Shown: positions 11,518 to 24,156, counted from the stretch's first letter. The stretch is DNA of 64,000 bases from Aralia elata (GCA_034770075.1 CM068384.1:42009182-42073181), one strand, 5' to 3'. The notes: generated by a model not told the origin, from the sequence alone. Made by a program: numbers and translations.

Positions 11518-11660
11518 ACAACTACTTGGCAAAAAAATTTTATTTGACCTAATTCTTAAATAAAATACACAATCACATAATACCAAGTCAGATCATGAAA
11601 ATTCATTTATTAAACACATCATTTACATATACAAATCTTATTAGGGTTCAGAATATTACA

Positions 11661-11680
11661 TTCACCTCACTAATAAGAAT
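11661..11680 (-). other. Polypurine tract of Tekay1
   Basis: On the minus strand GTGAGGTGAA directly precedes the 3' LTR and follows the conserved context TTTCGAGGACGAAATTCTTA seen ahead of the 3' LTR of many plant chromoviruses. Confidence 0.7.
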
Positions 11681-11705
11681 TTCGTCCTCGAAATTACAGT
11701 ACAGA

Positions 11706-12881
11706 TTATGAAAACAAGTGTGGGAAATTTTCTCGCATTTTACTCTCGAGCTCCCATGTAGCTTCCTCTATGTTTTGATTTCTCCAAATAACTTTGACTG
11801 AAGGTATCATTTTATTTCGTAGATGTTGTTCTTTCCTATCTATGATTTCGATAGGAACTTCCTCATAAGATAAATCATTTTCGATCTGAATGGGTTCGTA
11901 ATCGATAACATGTTTATAATCAGGTTTATATGGTCGTAACACGGACACATGAAACACGTTATGGATATGTTCTAACTCAGGAGGCAAGGCTACCTCATAA
12001 GCTACTTCACCTATCTTTCTTAATATTTGAAATGGTCCAATAAATCGTGGACTCAATTTTCCTTTCTTGCCGAAACGTATTTTTCCTTTCCACGGAGAAA
12101 CTTTTAAAAATACATGACTACCGATATCGAAATCTTGTAGCTTCCTGTGTTGATCCACATATTTCTTCTGTCGATCTTGAGACGCTTGTAATCTTCCCCG
12201 TATAATTCGAACTACCTTAGCGGTTTGTTGAACTATTTCGGGTCCTAACATTTGTCGTTCCCCAATCTCGTCCCAACATAACGGCGTTCTACATTTTCTT
12301 CCATACAGTGCTTCAAATGGTGGCATTCCTATGCTGGCATGGTAACTATTGTTGTAGGCAAATTCTACCAAAGGTAATTGATCTTCCCAACTTCCCTTGA
12401 AATCCATGATGCAAGAGCGCAACATGTCTTCCAATGTCTGAATGGTTCTCTCACTCTGATCGTCAGTTTGTGGGTGGTATGCTATGCTTAGTCTCAATTG
12501 AGTTCCTAAATGTTTCTGGAGACTCGTCCAAAAATTTGAAGTAAATCGTGGATCTCGGTCTGATACTATAGAAACAGGGACTTCATGTCTAGAAATGATT
12601 TCATTGATGTAAAGTTTAGCTAACTGGTCAAGGCTGAAGTTAACTTTTATGGGTAGAAAATGAGTTGATTTGGTAAGACGATCTACAATTGCCCAAATGG
12701 CATTGTGACCTTTCTGTGTATTTAGGAGACTTATAACAAAATCCATGGTAATATGCTCCCATTTTCACTCAGGAATTTCTAAGGGTTGTAATAATCCACT
12801 CGGCTTTTGGTGTTCAGCTTTAACCTTTTGACAAGTTAAACATTTACTTACCCACTCTGCTATTTCTCTTTTCATGTTAGA
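11706..12881 (-). pseudogene. int: Tekay1 integrase core and chromodomain
   Basis: This is the C-terminal third of the polyprotein; it would insert cDNA into chromosomes. The longest open part is 11706-12746 (346 aa). DDE residues are visible in MDFV (D2), SDRDPRF (D63) and DDQSERTIQTLEDML (E99, with G to D just before it). A GPF-type region follows, then a chromodomain over the last ~50 residues (SVKVIWRNQNIEEATWELE). Chromodomains steer integration towards particular chromatin. A TGA at about 12767 (in EIPEWKWE-type context) and a TAG at 12882-12884 break the frame upstream; both look like former Trp codons. Confidence 0.88.
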
Positions 12882-13655
12882 CTACCAAAAATGTTGGCTT
12901 AAATCCTTGTACATTTTTGTACTCCCTGGATGTAAAGCGAATTTAGAATTGTGGGCTTCATTCAGTATTTCATCTTTCAATTCTTGTACTGAAGGTATCC
13001 AAATTCTATCTTCGTATCTCAGTACTCCATCTTTGTCCACTCTAAATTTGACATTCTTTTTATGTGTTATTTCTGCCTTACACTTCTGACACTCTACATC
13101 TGTCTCCTGTAGTCTCTTGACTCTCTCCAATAAAGTTGAACCATTTTCCACAACAAATAACTTTTGGGTAGAATTCACTGGAACTCTTACCTCGATCTCA
13201 AGTTTGTCAAACTCTTTTATCAGTACCTCGTTGTTGGTGATTATATTCAACTTTTCTTGGTTCTTCCTACTTAATGCGTCTGCTACGACGTTGGCTTTCC
13301 CTGGATGATATAAAATTTCACAGTCGAAATCTTTTATCAACTCTAGCCATCTCCTCTACCGCATGTTTAACTCCTTCTGAGTGAATATATACTTCAGACT
13401 CTTGTGATCTGTGTATATTTCACACTTCTCCCCGTACAAGTAATGCCTCCAAATTTTTAAAGCAAATACTACAACAACTAACTCAAGATCATGCGTAGGA
13501 TACCTCTTCTTATAATCTTTGAGTTGTCTTGACGCATATGCGATTTCCTTCCCATGTTGCATTAACACACAACCTAATCCCTTGTGTGACGCATCACTAT
13601 AAACTACAAGGCCTCCTGTATCATCTGGTAAAGATAAGACTAGTGTCATACTCAA
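12882..13655 (-). pseudogene. Tekay1 RNase H and integrase N-terminus
   Basis: RNase H is recognisable from VVYSDASHKGLGCVLMQHGK, YPTHDLELVVVVFALKIWRHYL and YTDHKSLKYIFTQKELNMR. A TAG at 13356-13358 then interrupts, where the family has Gln (NMRQRRWLE). The frame goes on with ADALSRK and the integrase zinc-binding region (HPGSTKMYKDLSQHFW). A TGA at 13656 separates this segment from RT; CGA (Arg) is the likely original. These enzymes degrade template RNA and start integration. Confidence 0.85.
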
Positions 13656-15440
13656 TCATTTCTTCAACTCTCGGAAGCTTTCTTCACATTTATCTGTCCA
13701 GATGTATTTCACTGTCTTTCGAGTTAAATTGGTTAGCGGGGTCGCTATCTTTGAGAAATCTTGTATAAAACGTCTATAGTACCCTGCTAAACCGAGAAAA
13801 CTTCGCACTTCTGTTAGAGTTGTTGGTTGTTCCCAATTCACAACCACTTCTATCTTTGCTGGATCTACTGCAATCCCATTCTTGTCAATCACATGACCCA
13901 AGAATTGGACTCGTTCCAACCAGAACTCACACTTGGAAAACTTTGCATAAAGTTGTTCCTTGCGTAATATCTCTAATACGCTCCTTAAGTGTTCAACATG
14001 CTCCTCTTTTGTTCTCGAGTATACTAAAATATCATCGATGAACACTACGACAAATTTGTCTAAGCATGGTTTAAACACTCGGTTCATCAAGTCCATGAAT
14101 GCTGCCGGTGCATTTATTAATCCAAAAGACATCACAAGAAACTCATAATGTCTGTAGTGTGTCCTAAACGCTGTCTTCGGCACATCTTCTTTTCTTACCT
14201 TTAATTGATGATAACCTGATCGTAGGTCGATCTTCGAAAAGTGTTCGACCCCTTTCAACTGGTCAAACAAATCATCAATTCGTGGTATATGATATTTGTT
14301 CTTTATGGTTAACTTATTTAATTCTTTATAGTCAATGCATAACCTTAACGTACCATCCTTCTTCTTTACAAACAATACTGGTGCTCCCCATGGTGAAGCA
14401 CTGGGTTGTATGTACTTCTTATCTAAGAGTTCTTGTAACTGCACAAGTAACTCCTTCAACTCTAAGGGTGCCATCCTGTACGGTGCTTTGGAAACTGGCG
14501 CCGTACCAGGTGCAAGATCAATAACAAATTCGATCTCTCTATCCGGAGGTAAACCTGGTAAATCATCTGGAAACACATCCGGAAATTCTCTAACTACAGG
14601 TATTTGATCTAATTTTGCTCCTTCCTTTCGAGTATCTACTATATATGCCAAATAACCTGTACAACCCTTCCTAAGTAATCTTTCTGCTTGCATTACTGTC
14701 AAACATCGAGATCGCTTTGGTGAACAACCACCGTTGAACACTACCTTTGACTTCGACTCAGTCAACAAGTTTACACGTTTCAGATGGCAGTTAATCATTG
14801 CATTATGATTGACCAACCAATCCATGACTAAGATTATATCGAATTCCCCTAGCTGTATAGGAAAGAGGTCCACAAGAAACTTGTATCCCTTAATCTCTAT
14901 GTTACAACCTTTATATACAGTTTTAACGGGAATTATCTCTCTATTTGCAATTTCCACATTGAAAGGTATGTCTAAGTCTTCGCATGGAATTTTCAAGTTC
15001 TTAGCAAAGCTATTAGACACAAATGAACAAGTAGCACCAGAGTCGAACAACATATATGCATTTAAAGTGTCGATAGGGATGATACCTGTTACCATGTCCG
15101 GTGCAGCAACATCATCCCTCATCGTCATATTAAACGTTCTGGCGGTTGGATGACTCGGACCTCCAGTTCCTGCTACTGTAGGTTTGAGGGTGTTGTTTGG
15201 GGCTTGATTTCCTCCCCCTATTTGGTTCCTATTCCTTGGACAATTCCTCGATATGTGACCCGTTGCGCCACAAATATAACACTTAAAATTATGATTTCCC
15301 TGATTGGTGTTATTATTAATCTTCTTGGGACAATCAGAGGAATAATGTCCCTCTTGGCCACAACTATAACAAGTAACCACCCCTCTGCGGCATACTCCCG
15401 GGTGGTTCTTTCCACATGTGCCACAACGTCCTATCCTATT
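13656..15440 (-). pseudogene. pol: Tekay1 nucleocapsid, protease and reverse transcriptase
   Basis: The open stretch 13656-15380 encodes 574 aa. Two zinc knuckles (CYSCGQEGHYSSDC, CYICGATGHISRNC) open it, and a third (CGTCGKNHPGVC) lies just upstream near 15405-15440. The aspartic protease DSGA is at residues 113-116. RT shows FSKIDLRSGYHQ (about 381-392) and the catalytic FIDD (447-450), followed by the connection domain. The segment ends at a TGA at 13656. It overlaps the end of the gag reading frame, which is shifted relative to it. Confidence 0.88.
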
Positions 15441-16270
15441 ATTATTATTTTGGTTTCTGTAGGTGTTGTTGCTATTATAATTATTCCCTTTTTTTCCAAA
15501 GTTAGTAGAAAAAGTGGTATCCCACTTCCTCTTGTTGTTATTAGTACCCTTGTACTAACTTCTCCTTTGAATTTTCCACCTTCATTTTGACTCCTCTTCT
15601 CCTTATGAAACTTGAGAAGATTTTCATTTTCGATTTCAGCTATAACGGCCTTCTCAAGAATCTCTGAAAACGTCTTTAACTGGAAGATTGATATTTTACT
15701 CCTTATTTGAGGTTTTAATCCTTCCTCAAATCTTCTAGTTTTTCTTGTTTCAGAGTTCACTTGATGTGAAGCAAAACGAGATAACTCATTAAACTTGGCT
15801 GTATACTGGGATACAGTCATTTCTCCTTGTTTTAACTCTAAGAATTTTACTTCCATCCGGTCCTGCATTGTTCGTGGAAAGTAATTTTCAAAGAATAATT
15901 CCTTGAATCTTACCCACGGAACTACTCCTTCACCGGCCCTGATTTTTGTGGTTTTCCACCAAAAGTTTGCCTCACCTTTTAGGAAAAAAGTTGCAAATAT
16001 GGTCTTATGTTCCTCACTTACATTGGTTACCGTGACAAACTTTTCCATTTCAGTGATCCAAATCTGGGCCTCCACTGGATCCGCAGTTCCTTTGAACTCA
16101 GGTGGTCAAACAGTTTTAAAATCCTTAAATGCCGACCTATGTGGATTATTTGGGTTGGGCTGATGTGGTGGTTGACCTTGTAAGGCTCCTAACAGTAAAT
16201 CTACCAGTTGTTGAGTTGGGTTTGGTTCAATGGTTTCATTTCTGGTCTGGGTTCTTCGTCCTGATGCCAT
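15441..16270 (-). pseudogene. gag: Tekay1 gag (stop and frameshift)
   Basis: The ATG is at 16270 (MASGRRTQTRNE). After ~54 codons a TGA at 16106-16108 interrupts just before PPEFKGTADPVEAQ. The capsid core continues (GEANFWW, FKELFFENYFPRTMQ, FLELKQGEMTVSQYTAKF, RFEEGLKPQIRSK). Near 15550 the frame shifts, so the Asn-rich linker and knuckles read in another frame. Gag packages the RNA and forms virus-like particles. A 215-bp gap separates it from ORF0. Confidence 0.85.
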
Positions 16271-16485
16271 GACTCTAAAATAAAGAAAAACATGTACAAA
16301 TACAAGGATACGCTACACATAGAACTAACACTTTGATTGTAAAAACAAAATTTGTATATAACATGCAAAACGGTTACATATTCGTCTAGTGGTTTATACT
16401 ACCACTAGTTAGTACAACAGATTTCCTATTTTACAAACCAAAATTGTTATAATACAAACTACTACAACCAAACTTAAGTACTAAA

Positions 16486-17088
16486 CTAGATCGATCGATC
16501 ACGTGCCTCTTTATAGGCATCTTGGATCATATGACAGACCACTAACCGGTCTATCATATAATCCACCATGTTCTCCTCCACTAGGTACTTCAGCACCCGA
16601 TGCTCTAAGTTGCAGAATGTCTCCTGGCATCCCTTATCCGCTCGGTATAAATACATCTGAGCCTCTTGTCTCTCTTTCTGAGCATTCCATAGAAGTGTTC
16701 TAAGACGACGAGTGTTATCCCTCTCACTCTCCAATAATACTTCAGCTATGTGTGCTCGAAAATTAGCCGCCTCTAGATCTGCGACTGACTGCTGGACTAA
16801 TCCCGTCACTATCTCCTCGTGTCTGTCGACACGCATCATCTGACTCGCTCTAATTACCTCATCGGGCTCTGGATCTACCAGCTGTCCATCTATAGGATAA
16901 TCAGCATCCTCCTCAGCCTCTAATATCTCCTGATCATGCAGGAGTTCTTCCTCCTCGGGTTCCTCCTCTGGGTCCTCCTCTAGGTCCTCCTCTGGGTCTA
17001 ACTCAGGAGTAGCTGGCTCATAATCTGGAACCTCATCTGGCTCACTATTTGATAGCCATCCTACCATGTGTTGATCTACCACTGCCAT
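16486..17088 (-). CDS. Tekay1 ORF0: acidic, coiled-coil-like protein ahead of gag
   Basis: This is an uninterrupted 200-codon frame between the PBS and gag, starting at the ATG at 17088. Residues ~16-60 are extremely acidic with repeated EEDPEEEPEEEE-type wording. Residues ~85-150 are heptad-like and rich in L, A, E and R (VLLESERDNTRRLRTLLWNA), suggesting a coiled coil. Two Cys lie near residues 153-157 and one near 185. There is no knuckle, signal peptide or membrane segment, and I recognise no family. It is the only open frame of its length in this element, while gag-pol has at least six lesions. It could be an accessory protein or a captured host fragment. Confidence 0.6.
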   Translation of the reverse strand: MAVVDQHMVGWLSNSEPDEVPDYEPATPELDPEEDLEEDPEEEPEEEELLHDQEILEAEEDADYPIDGQLVDPEPDEVIRASQMMRVDRHEEIVTGLVQQSVADLEAANFRAHIAEVLLESERDNTRRLRTLLWNAQKERQEAQMYLYRADKGCQETFCNLEHRVLKYLVEENMVDYMIDRLVVCHMIQDAYKEARDRSI

Positions 17089-17244
17089 CCTACAAAAGAA
17101 TTTTAATTTGTTTAGTATTAACGCGAAGCAAATTTATACAGAATATAAAGCTTTTAAGATTATTTTATGTATAATTAAGTATTTTACGGACTCAAAGACT
17201 ATATCCTAAGGTATTTCCTAACTACCTTAAAGCTATAATCTACA

Positions 17245-17256
17245 GCTCTGATACCA
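17245..17256 (-). other. Primer binding site, initiator tRNA-Met
   Basis: On the minus strand it reads TGGTATCAGAGC, the standard 12-mer complementary to the iMet tRNA 3' end, three bases after the LTR. Confidence 0.93.
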
Positions 17257-17259
17257 ACC

Positions 17260-20200
17260 TATGAAGCCCCCAAATCTCTACACTCCCCTGTAGCAGATCT
17301 GGTGCTCACGTGAAACTAAACAACTATAAATATTCAATAAAATATGACTTCTATCTATCCAAGGTTCACAGTATCCCATAACAGGTACTAGTTCCGGCCA
17401 GAACGTTGTCTGTGTTTGGATACCCTCACTTGGATATATAGATTCATATCTAATGAATACCTCTTTCATATTTATATTCCCTATCTATCTGACATGCATA
17501 GTATTAATGATACGATTGTTCATAGAACTGAGGGGCGCATTCCGGTAAAGATGGCACCTTACCGGCGCTCATTAAGTGTAACCTCAGAGCTTATATGACT
17601 TTCAATATCATTTAAATACCCTCATTCAGATGTATAGTTCGTATAGATACTGTATCTAACTTAGTACAACTATGCTAAACAAAATAAAGATCAGAGTATA
17701 ACTCATTCGATGAAATAAAGGATCATAATATATTGCATATCATTTGGTTCGATTACATTGTTCTCAGTACTAAGTTATTACAACAAAGCCTTATAAAAGA
17801 CTTGAATTATTCAGAACAGAAATTAAAACTAATAAACATGTCATTTTCCTTTATCTGTACCAGAGGTGCTGGGTTTATCATTTAAAGCTGCAAAGAAGAT
17901 ATGCGCAAGAATGAGCTACAAAATGCTCAGCAAGTTCATTTGAATATGTAAACACAATGTGTTTGATTTGAAAGATGTTAGTTGATGTATATAACTGAGG
18001 GTTCTGTACCAGAACCATATATTTCATTTAGTTTTATCAGTCTTCAAGGACTTAGAACCATTTGATTTCGGATATCTGGTAGGTGATCAGCCTCACCAAT
18101 ATCCTAGGAGTATGCATATCATCCTACTATTTATGTCAATTTTATTCCATTGACGTCACACTACCTTATCATAAGGCTTTCGAGATCACCTTCCATCCAA
18201 AGTGTCTCATTTTACTAAGTATAAGATGTCGTACCAAAACAATTTGGTTTGACACAACAAATTTCAGCTTTAATATATGAACAATGATTCATTTTTAAGT
18301 TATGCTGAACAAGAAGCAATAACTTCACAATAATTGATAGCAAGATGTATAATACTTGCATAATATAAGTTGAGTAAGGTTAGGACACTTGCCTTAGCGT
18401 AGTTCGTTATAATTTAATTTCACACAAGGTGTCAGCGTACGTGGTCTACGTTGACAAATATATAAGTGTTAGAACTTATATAAACATGTATTACGCTAAT
18501 CTAGACAAATTTCATTAAGGTTCGACGTTGATTCAGTATCTCGGTCGCGTCCTTAATAGCTAAACACATAGATTGTTCGATAAAACTTCAATTGGAAGCT
18601 TAAATATTAGATTAGATAAGATAATTATCATTTCTAATATTTTTAGAACCTTAATATTATTTTTAAATAATTTTTATAAGCTTGGAAGTAATTTTAAATA
18701 ATTTTACAAGCTTAGGAATAATTTTAAATGATTTTATTATCACTTAGAATAATTTTTTAAACATTAATATGTTATTAAATAATTTATTTGTCATTTAGAA
18801 TATTTTTAGATATCTAAAATATTATTTAAATGATTTATTTATCATTTATAATATTTTTAGAAAGATTTAAATGATTTATTTTATCATTAATAATATTTTT
18901 AGAATTTATTTTATAATTAAAATAATTTATTTATTACTTATAATAATTTCCAAAGCTTAATTTAATATTTAAATGATTTAATTATCATTTATAATATTTT
19001 TAAATACTTAATATATTATTTAAATGATTTATTTATCATTAATAATATTTAAATATTTAATATTTTATTTAATTATTATATAATAATTTTATTTACTTTA
19101 ATATCATTTTTAAATAATTAATATAATTATTAATAATTTAATATCATTTTTAAATAATTAAGATAATTATTAAATGATTTATTATAATTATTATTTATTA
19201 TTTAAATAAATTAAATAATATTTCTGATTATATAAAAATATTAAAAATAAATTTTTATAATTTAAAAATGAATTTTCGAATATATTTATGAATTATTAAT
19301 AATTATTTATTTATTTTATAATTTATTTAATTAATTTTTATTTATTTATATTAAAAATCCGTCGCTATAGGGCTTTAACGACGGTCTGCATCCGTTCTTA
19401 GCTTTCTGGGTTTGAACATGCATTTCGTCGCTAAAGGTGTTCTTCATGAAGAACATTTGGTCAATGTCCAATAGTGACTTTTGGCCTCAAATTAATCTCA
19501 GCTCGTTCATTGTTTGTGTTTGATTTTTGTTTGTTGTTATAACCAACATGGCAGTGTACAACGACATGTTAAATTTCATCTCAAATTAAATCATATCATG
19601 CTAGATAATTAATGGTCAAACTAGCCGGTTCAAACTGTTCTTGAGTTTCTGGGTTACCCAGAAACTCAGTCAGTCATGGTCGGTCAACGTGGTTTGACCA
19701 TGAATACTTTGATTTCAGTTTAGCTAAATGTGTTTTTATGATTTGTAATTATAGTTTACATAGCAAAGAACAGCTACAAACATTAAAACCTCATAAATTA
19801 TATCGTTTAGGCATGGTCTGGGTTGCTTACTTTTTTGTCAGGATACTGTCAGAACCTTCAAACGATTTCTGGGTTACCCAGAAATCAGTTTGCATGGTCG
19901 GTCAATGAGTTTTGACCATTAATAACTTTCATTCTAGAGATAATTTAACCATTCTACAAGTCGGATTTTAAAGCTAACATGACATACTACTGATTCATGC
20001 TTTAAAACACATCAAACAAACATTTTAAGCGGATCAAAAGCTCTGACAAAATAGCTTGTCAGACTGTTCTTGACTGCCAAGAACAGTTTGGGTTTTTGAT
20101 CAAATTCGACCCTTTAAACGTTATGGTTACTTGTTTAACCAACCCAGATCATCATATAACATGTTTATACATACTCCTAAATATCTAAAACATAAAATTT

Positions 20201-21260
20201 TTGCAAGCTTGAAGATCAAACATAAAATTAGGGTTTTGCACCTTTTTCTTCAAATTTTTGATTTCTGGCTTTTGATTCTGAGCTTGTGGTTACAAAGGCT
20301 TGTTATGGTATGTTTATAAGTGTATAAGCTTTGTAAAATTCGTAGCTTAACTGACCAGCATCTCATTCTATTTATAGCAACTTGGAATTAGGGTTTCTTA
20401 GGTTAGTTTCCAAACTTTGCCTCCAAAAATATCCTAACCTTGGGACTTGTGCTGCTCTCCATCTGATCTTGTTCACCTGCTTATGCTGGAGTTATGAAAA
20501 TATCTGATTTGTGTTCTTATCCTATTTTAATTGGTTTAAACTTTTATTTTTGATTTATTTACTTACTAATTAAACCTAGATTTTTGCTAATCATGATTAT
20601 CCTGTTTAATCATGTTTAGTAATAACTTAATTAAGATAATATATCATAATTAAAGTTTATCATTTCATAATTTAGTGTTATCAAATCAAATTAGGATTTT
20701 AGGGTTCTGAATTAGGGTTTAGGGTTTTAAATTAGGGTTTAGGATTTTCAATCTTCAATTAGGGTTTTAATATAAGTTCAATGATTCATAATTAATAGTA
20801 TGATTCATTACTTAGAATCTAATTATATCAATTAAGATTCTTGTACCGTAATTAGGGTTTTAATTGACCAATTCAGACAACTTTTACCGATTAGGGTTTT
20901 CTAATTAGGGTTTCTATTTCAGTTTAACATTTTAAACCCTAATTAACTTATTTTAGAATTTTATCAGTTAATATAATATTATATTAACTCCGAAGCACGA
21001 CAAATCACTTTGTCATTTCGAAGCACGACACAACAGCTTCTAAAAATAATTTACGGGAACGTTTCTCGGTGAATTCGCCGGAAGCACGACAAATCATTTT
21101 GTCCGTGTAAGCACGACACAACTACTTGGCGAAAATTTTTTATTTGACCTAATTCTTAAATAAAATACACAATCACATAATACCAAGTCAGATCATGAAA
21201 ATTCATTTATTAAACATATAATTTACATATACAAATCTTATTAGGGTTCAGAATATTACA
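17260..21260 (-). repeat. Tekay1 5' LTR
   Basis: It is 4001 bp long and the partner of 7657-11660, with the same inner order: AAGCACGAC motifs (about 20993-21117), telobox run (about 20700-20945), TATA at 20368-20377, palindromes (about 19358-20087) and AT block (about 18600-19357). The PBS-proximal end reads TATGAAG where the other copy has TGTGACG, so point mutations have touched the terminus. Confidence 0.93.
20368..20377 (-). promoter_or_regulatory. TATA box of Tekay1 5' LTR
   Basis: On the minus strand it reads CTATAAATAG. It is the active-side copy of the site at 10768 and would set the genomic RNA start within the next ~35 bp, giving a leader of about 3 kb before the PBS. Confidence 0.65.
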
Positions 21261-22522
21261 CATCTCACCTAAGGTATGCTTACTTGGGAAACTCTGACAC
21301 GCTACCAGTAATAGTTTCTGCTCATTTGAATGAATCTCAAAAAGAAAAACTGTTAAGGGTTTTGCGTGAGTATAAAACAGCAATTGGGTGGACAATAGCA
21401 GACATCAAGGGAATCAGTCCGTCGTTTTGCATGCACAAAATTCTGCTTGAAGAAGGAGCAAAACCGGTGATTGAGCAACAAAGAAGATTGAATCCGATCA
21501 TGAATGACGTAGTGAAGAAGGAAATCATTAAGTGGTTAGATGCCAGTATTATCTATCCGATTTCAGACAGCTCTTGGGTAAGTCCTGTACAGTGTGTGCC
21601 TAAAAAGGGGGGAATGACAGTGGTTGAGAACGAAAATAATGAACTCATTCCTATAAGAACAATTACAGGTTGGCGGGTGTGTATGGATTACCGCAAGTTG
21701 AACAAAGCGACGCGCAAGGATCACTTTCCACTGCCATTTATTGATCAGATGTTGGATAGGTTGTCCGGTCATCAGTTCTACTGCCTTCTTGACGGATACT
21801 CAGGATATAACCAGATATTAATAGCTCCGGAGGACCAAGAGAAAACGACTTTTACATGCCCTTATGGAACGTTTGCATTCCGGAGAATGTCTTTCGGGTT
21901 ATGTAATGCACCGACTACGTTTCAGCGATGCATGATGGCTATCTTCTCGGATATGGTTGAGCAAAATTTGGAGGTATTCATGGATGATTTTTCTGTATTC
22001 GGTGATAGTTTTGATTTGTGTCTTAGCAATCTCATCTTAGTGTTGAAGCGCTGTGTGGAGACAAATCTCGTGCTTAACTGGGAAAAATGCCACTTTATGG
22101 TGCAAGAAGGGATTATTCTGGGGCACAAAGTGTCTGAAGCAGGCTTAGAGGTGGATAGAGCAAAGATAGAAACCATTGAAAAGCTACCTCCACCGACATC
22201 TGTAAGAGGCATTAGAAGTTTTCTCGGACATACAGGATTCTACCGTCGATTCATTAAGGACTTCTCAAAAATTTCAAAACCATTGTGTTCACTCCTTGAG
22301 AAAGATGTTCCCTTCAAGATGTATCAATCTTGCATCGAAGCCTTTGAAGTGCTGAAAAAGAAGTTAGTCACAGCCCCGATCATAGTTGCTCCTGATTGGA
22401 CTTTACCTTTTGAGTTGATGTGTGACGCAAGTGATTATGCAGTGGGAGCTGTGTTGGGTCAGCGAAGGGATAGGATTTTTCACACCATTTATTATTCAAG
22501 TAAGACACTCACTGATGCCTAA
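21261..22522 (+). pseudogene. rt: Athila1 reverse transcriptase (continuation)
   Basis: This is the polyprotein resumed after the nested element. It contains WTIADIKGISPSFCMHKI, the RT core WVSPVQCVPKKGGMTVV, LLDGYSGYNQI and the catalytic MDDFSVFG, then IRSFLGHTGFYRRFIKDFSK and the start of RNase H (LMCDASDYAVGAVLGQ). It ends at a TAA (22520-22522), where Athila2 has CAA within SDAQLNYTTTEKELLAV. A one-base deletion about 20 bp later (in GAAAAGAGTTACTT) shifts the frame. Confidence 0.9.
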
Positions 22523-24156
22523 TTAAATTACACCACTACAGAAAAGAGTTACTTGCAGTAGTATTTGCCTTTGATAAATTTTGAGCATATCTGATTGGAA
22601 CCAAGGTAATAGTCTACACTGATCATTCAACCATCAAATACTTGATTGCAAAGAAGGATACCAAACCAAGGTTGATTCGATGGGTCCTCCTGTTGCAAGA
22701 ATTTGACTTAGAAATTCGAGATAGGAAAGGTACGAAGAATCAAGTGGCTGATCATCTTTCGAGGCTAGAGGATGCCGACATTCATAAAAAGGATGATGTG
22801 GTAATTAATGAGTCGTTTCTGGATGAGCAGCTATTTCGTATCAACACCGAAGTCCCTTGGTATGCTGACTACGTGAACTACCTAGTCAGTAACGTACTTC
22901 CGCAAGATTTCAATTCTCAACAAAGAAAGAAATTTCTCCATGATATCAAGCAGTACCTCTGGGATGAACCATTTATTTTCAAAACTTGCGCGGATCAAAT
23001 GATACGACGTTGTGTGCCACAGGAAGAAATGGAGAGCATATTGACTCGATGCCATTTGTCAGAGTATGGAGGACATTATAGGGGAGCAAGAACTGCAACA
23101 AAAGTGCTACAATCAGGGTTTTTCTGGCCTTCATTGTTCAAAGATGCTCACCTTTTTGTTCTAAAGTGCGATAGATGTCAAAGGGTTGGCAACATTTCGA
23201 AACGGCATGAAATGCCTCTCAACACTATCCTTGAAGTTGAACTCTTCGACGTATGGGGTATTGACTTCGTGGGGCCATTTCCGTCGTTATTCAACAATCA
23301 ATACATACTTTTGGCTGTGGATTATGTATCAAAATGGGTTGAAGCAACTGCATTACCCACAAATGATGCCAAAGTGGTTCTACGGTTCTTGTAGAAAAAT
23401 ATTTTTACTCGATTCGGTACACCAAGAGCCATAATCAGTGACGAAGGTACCCATTTTTGCAATAAGCAGTTCACCAAGTTGTTAGCTAAATATGGAGTCA
23501 AACACAGGATTGTTACGGCTTATTATCCCCAAACGAATGGTCAAGCGGAGGTGTCGAATCATGAAGTTAAGCAAATTCTGGAGAAAGTGGTGAACCCATC
23601 TCGTAAGGATTGGGCAATGAAATTAGACGATGCTTTATGGGCGTATCGCACGGCCTACAAGAATCCCATTGGAATGTCACCATATCACATGGTTTACGGC
23701 AAAGCATGTCATTTACCGGTCAAACTTGAACACAATGCATATTGGACAATTCAGAAATTGAACTTTGATCTCCAAGCATCTGGCGAGAAAAGGTTGCTTC
23801 AATTGAATGAGATGGAGGAATTTCGTCACCAAGCCTATGAAAACGTTAAGCTGTATAAAGAAAAAGTCAAGAGGTGGCATGACAAACGGATAGTTGATCG
23901 GAAATTCGAACTGGGACAGGCAGTATTGTTGTTCAACTCCAGATTGCGATTATTTCCTAGGAAGTTGAAGTCTAGATGGTCAGGTCCTTTCATTGTCACT
24001 GCTGTAGCTCCTCACGGAGCAATTGATGTCGAAGAACCAAACTCAAAGCGCACATTCAAGGTCAATGGTCAGCGACTCAAACATTATTGGGGAGGCTGTG
24101 TGGATCGACAAACATCAGTGATTTATCTCTCTTCCCCCGATCAAATTGATGCTTAA
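22523..24156 (+). pseudogene. int: Athila1 RNase H end and integrase, one stop
   Basis: After the frameshift the protein reads on from 22642 (KPRLIRWVLLLQEFDLEIRD, VADHLSRLE). Integrase has its HHCC zinc site (CHLSEYGGHY ... CDRCQRVG) and the catalytic Asp in WGIDFVGPF. A TAG at 23392-23394 replaces the Gln codon of Athila2, and the same frame continues. The second Asp (SDEGTHF) and the Glu (NGQAEVSNHE) follow. The end is a GPFIV module without a chromodomain. It stops at 24156. Confidence 0.9.

Larger units (their letters stand above)
7657..11660 (-). repeat. Tekay1 3' LTR
   Basis: It is 4004 bp long and aligns end to end with 17260-21260. Reading along the element (right to left), U3 holds four AAGCACGAC-type motifs, a run of TTTAGGG-type boxes and a TATA box at 10768-10777. 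R and U5 (about 3.1 kb) hold a cluster of short palindromes and a 750-bp AT-rich block. Small reading frames inside it differ little between copies only because the copies are young; none resembles a protein. Confidence 0.93.
7657..21260 (-). mobile_element. Tekay1: Tekay/Del-like chromovirus nested in Athila1
   Basis: This is a complete minus-strand Ty3/gypsy element: 5' LTR 17260-21260, iMet PBS, ORF0, gag, PR-RT-RH-INT with chromodomain, PPT, 3' LTR 7657-11660. The LTRs are about 4.0 kb and roughly 1% different where I compared them. On the minus strand they begin TGTAATATTCTGAA. The flanks are CAACC (7652-7656) and CATCT (21261-21265), a decayed duplication. Athila2 carries the CATCT-type codon context at the equivalent place, which supports CATCT as the original target. 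The chromodomain, very long LTRs and iMet primer fit the Tekay/Del clade. Multiple stops and a gag frameshift make it non-autonomous. Confidence 0.9.
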
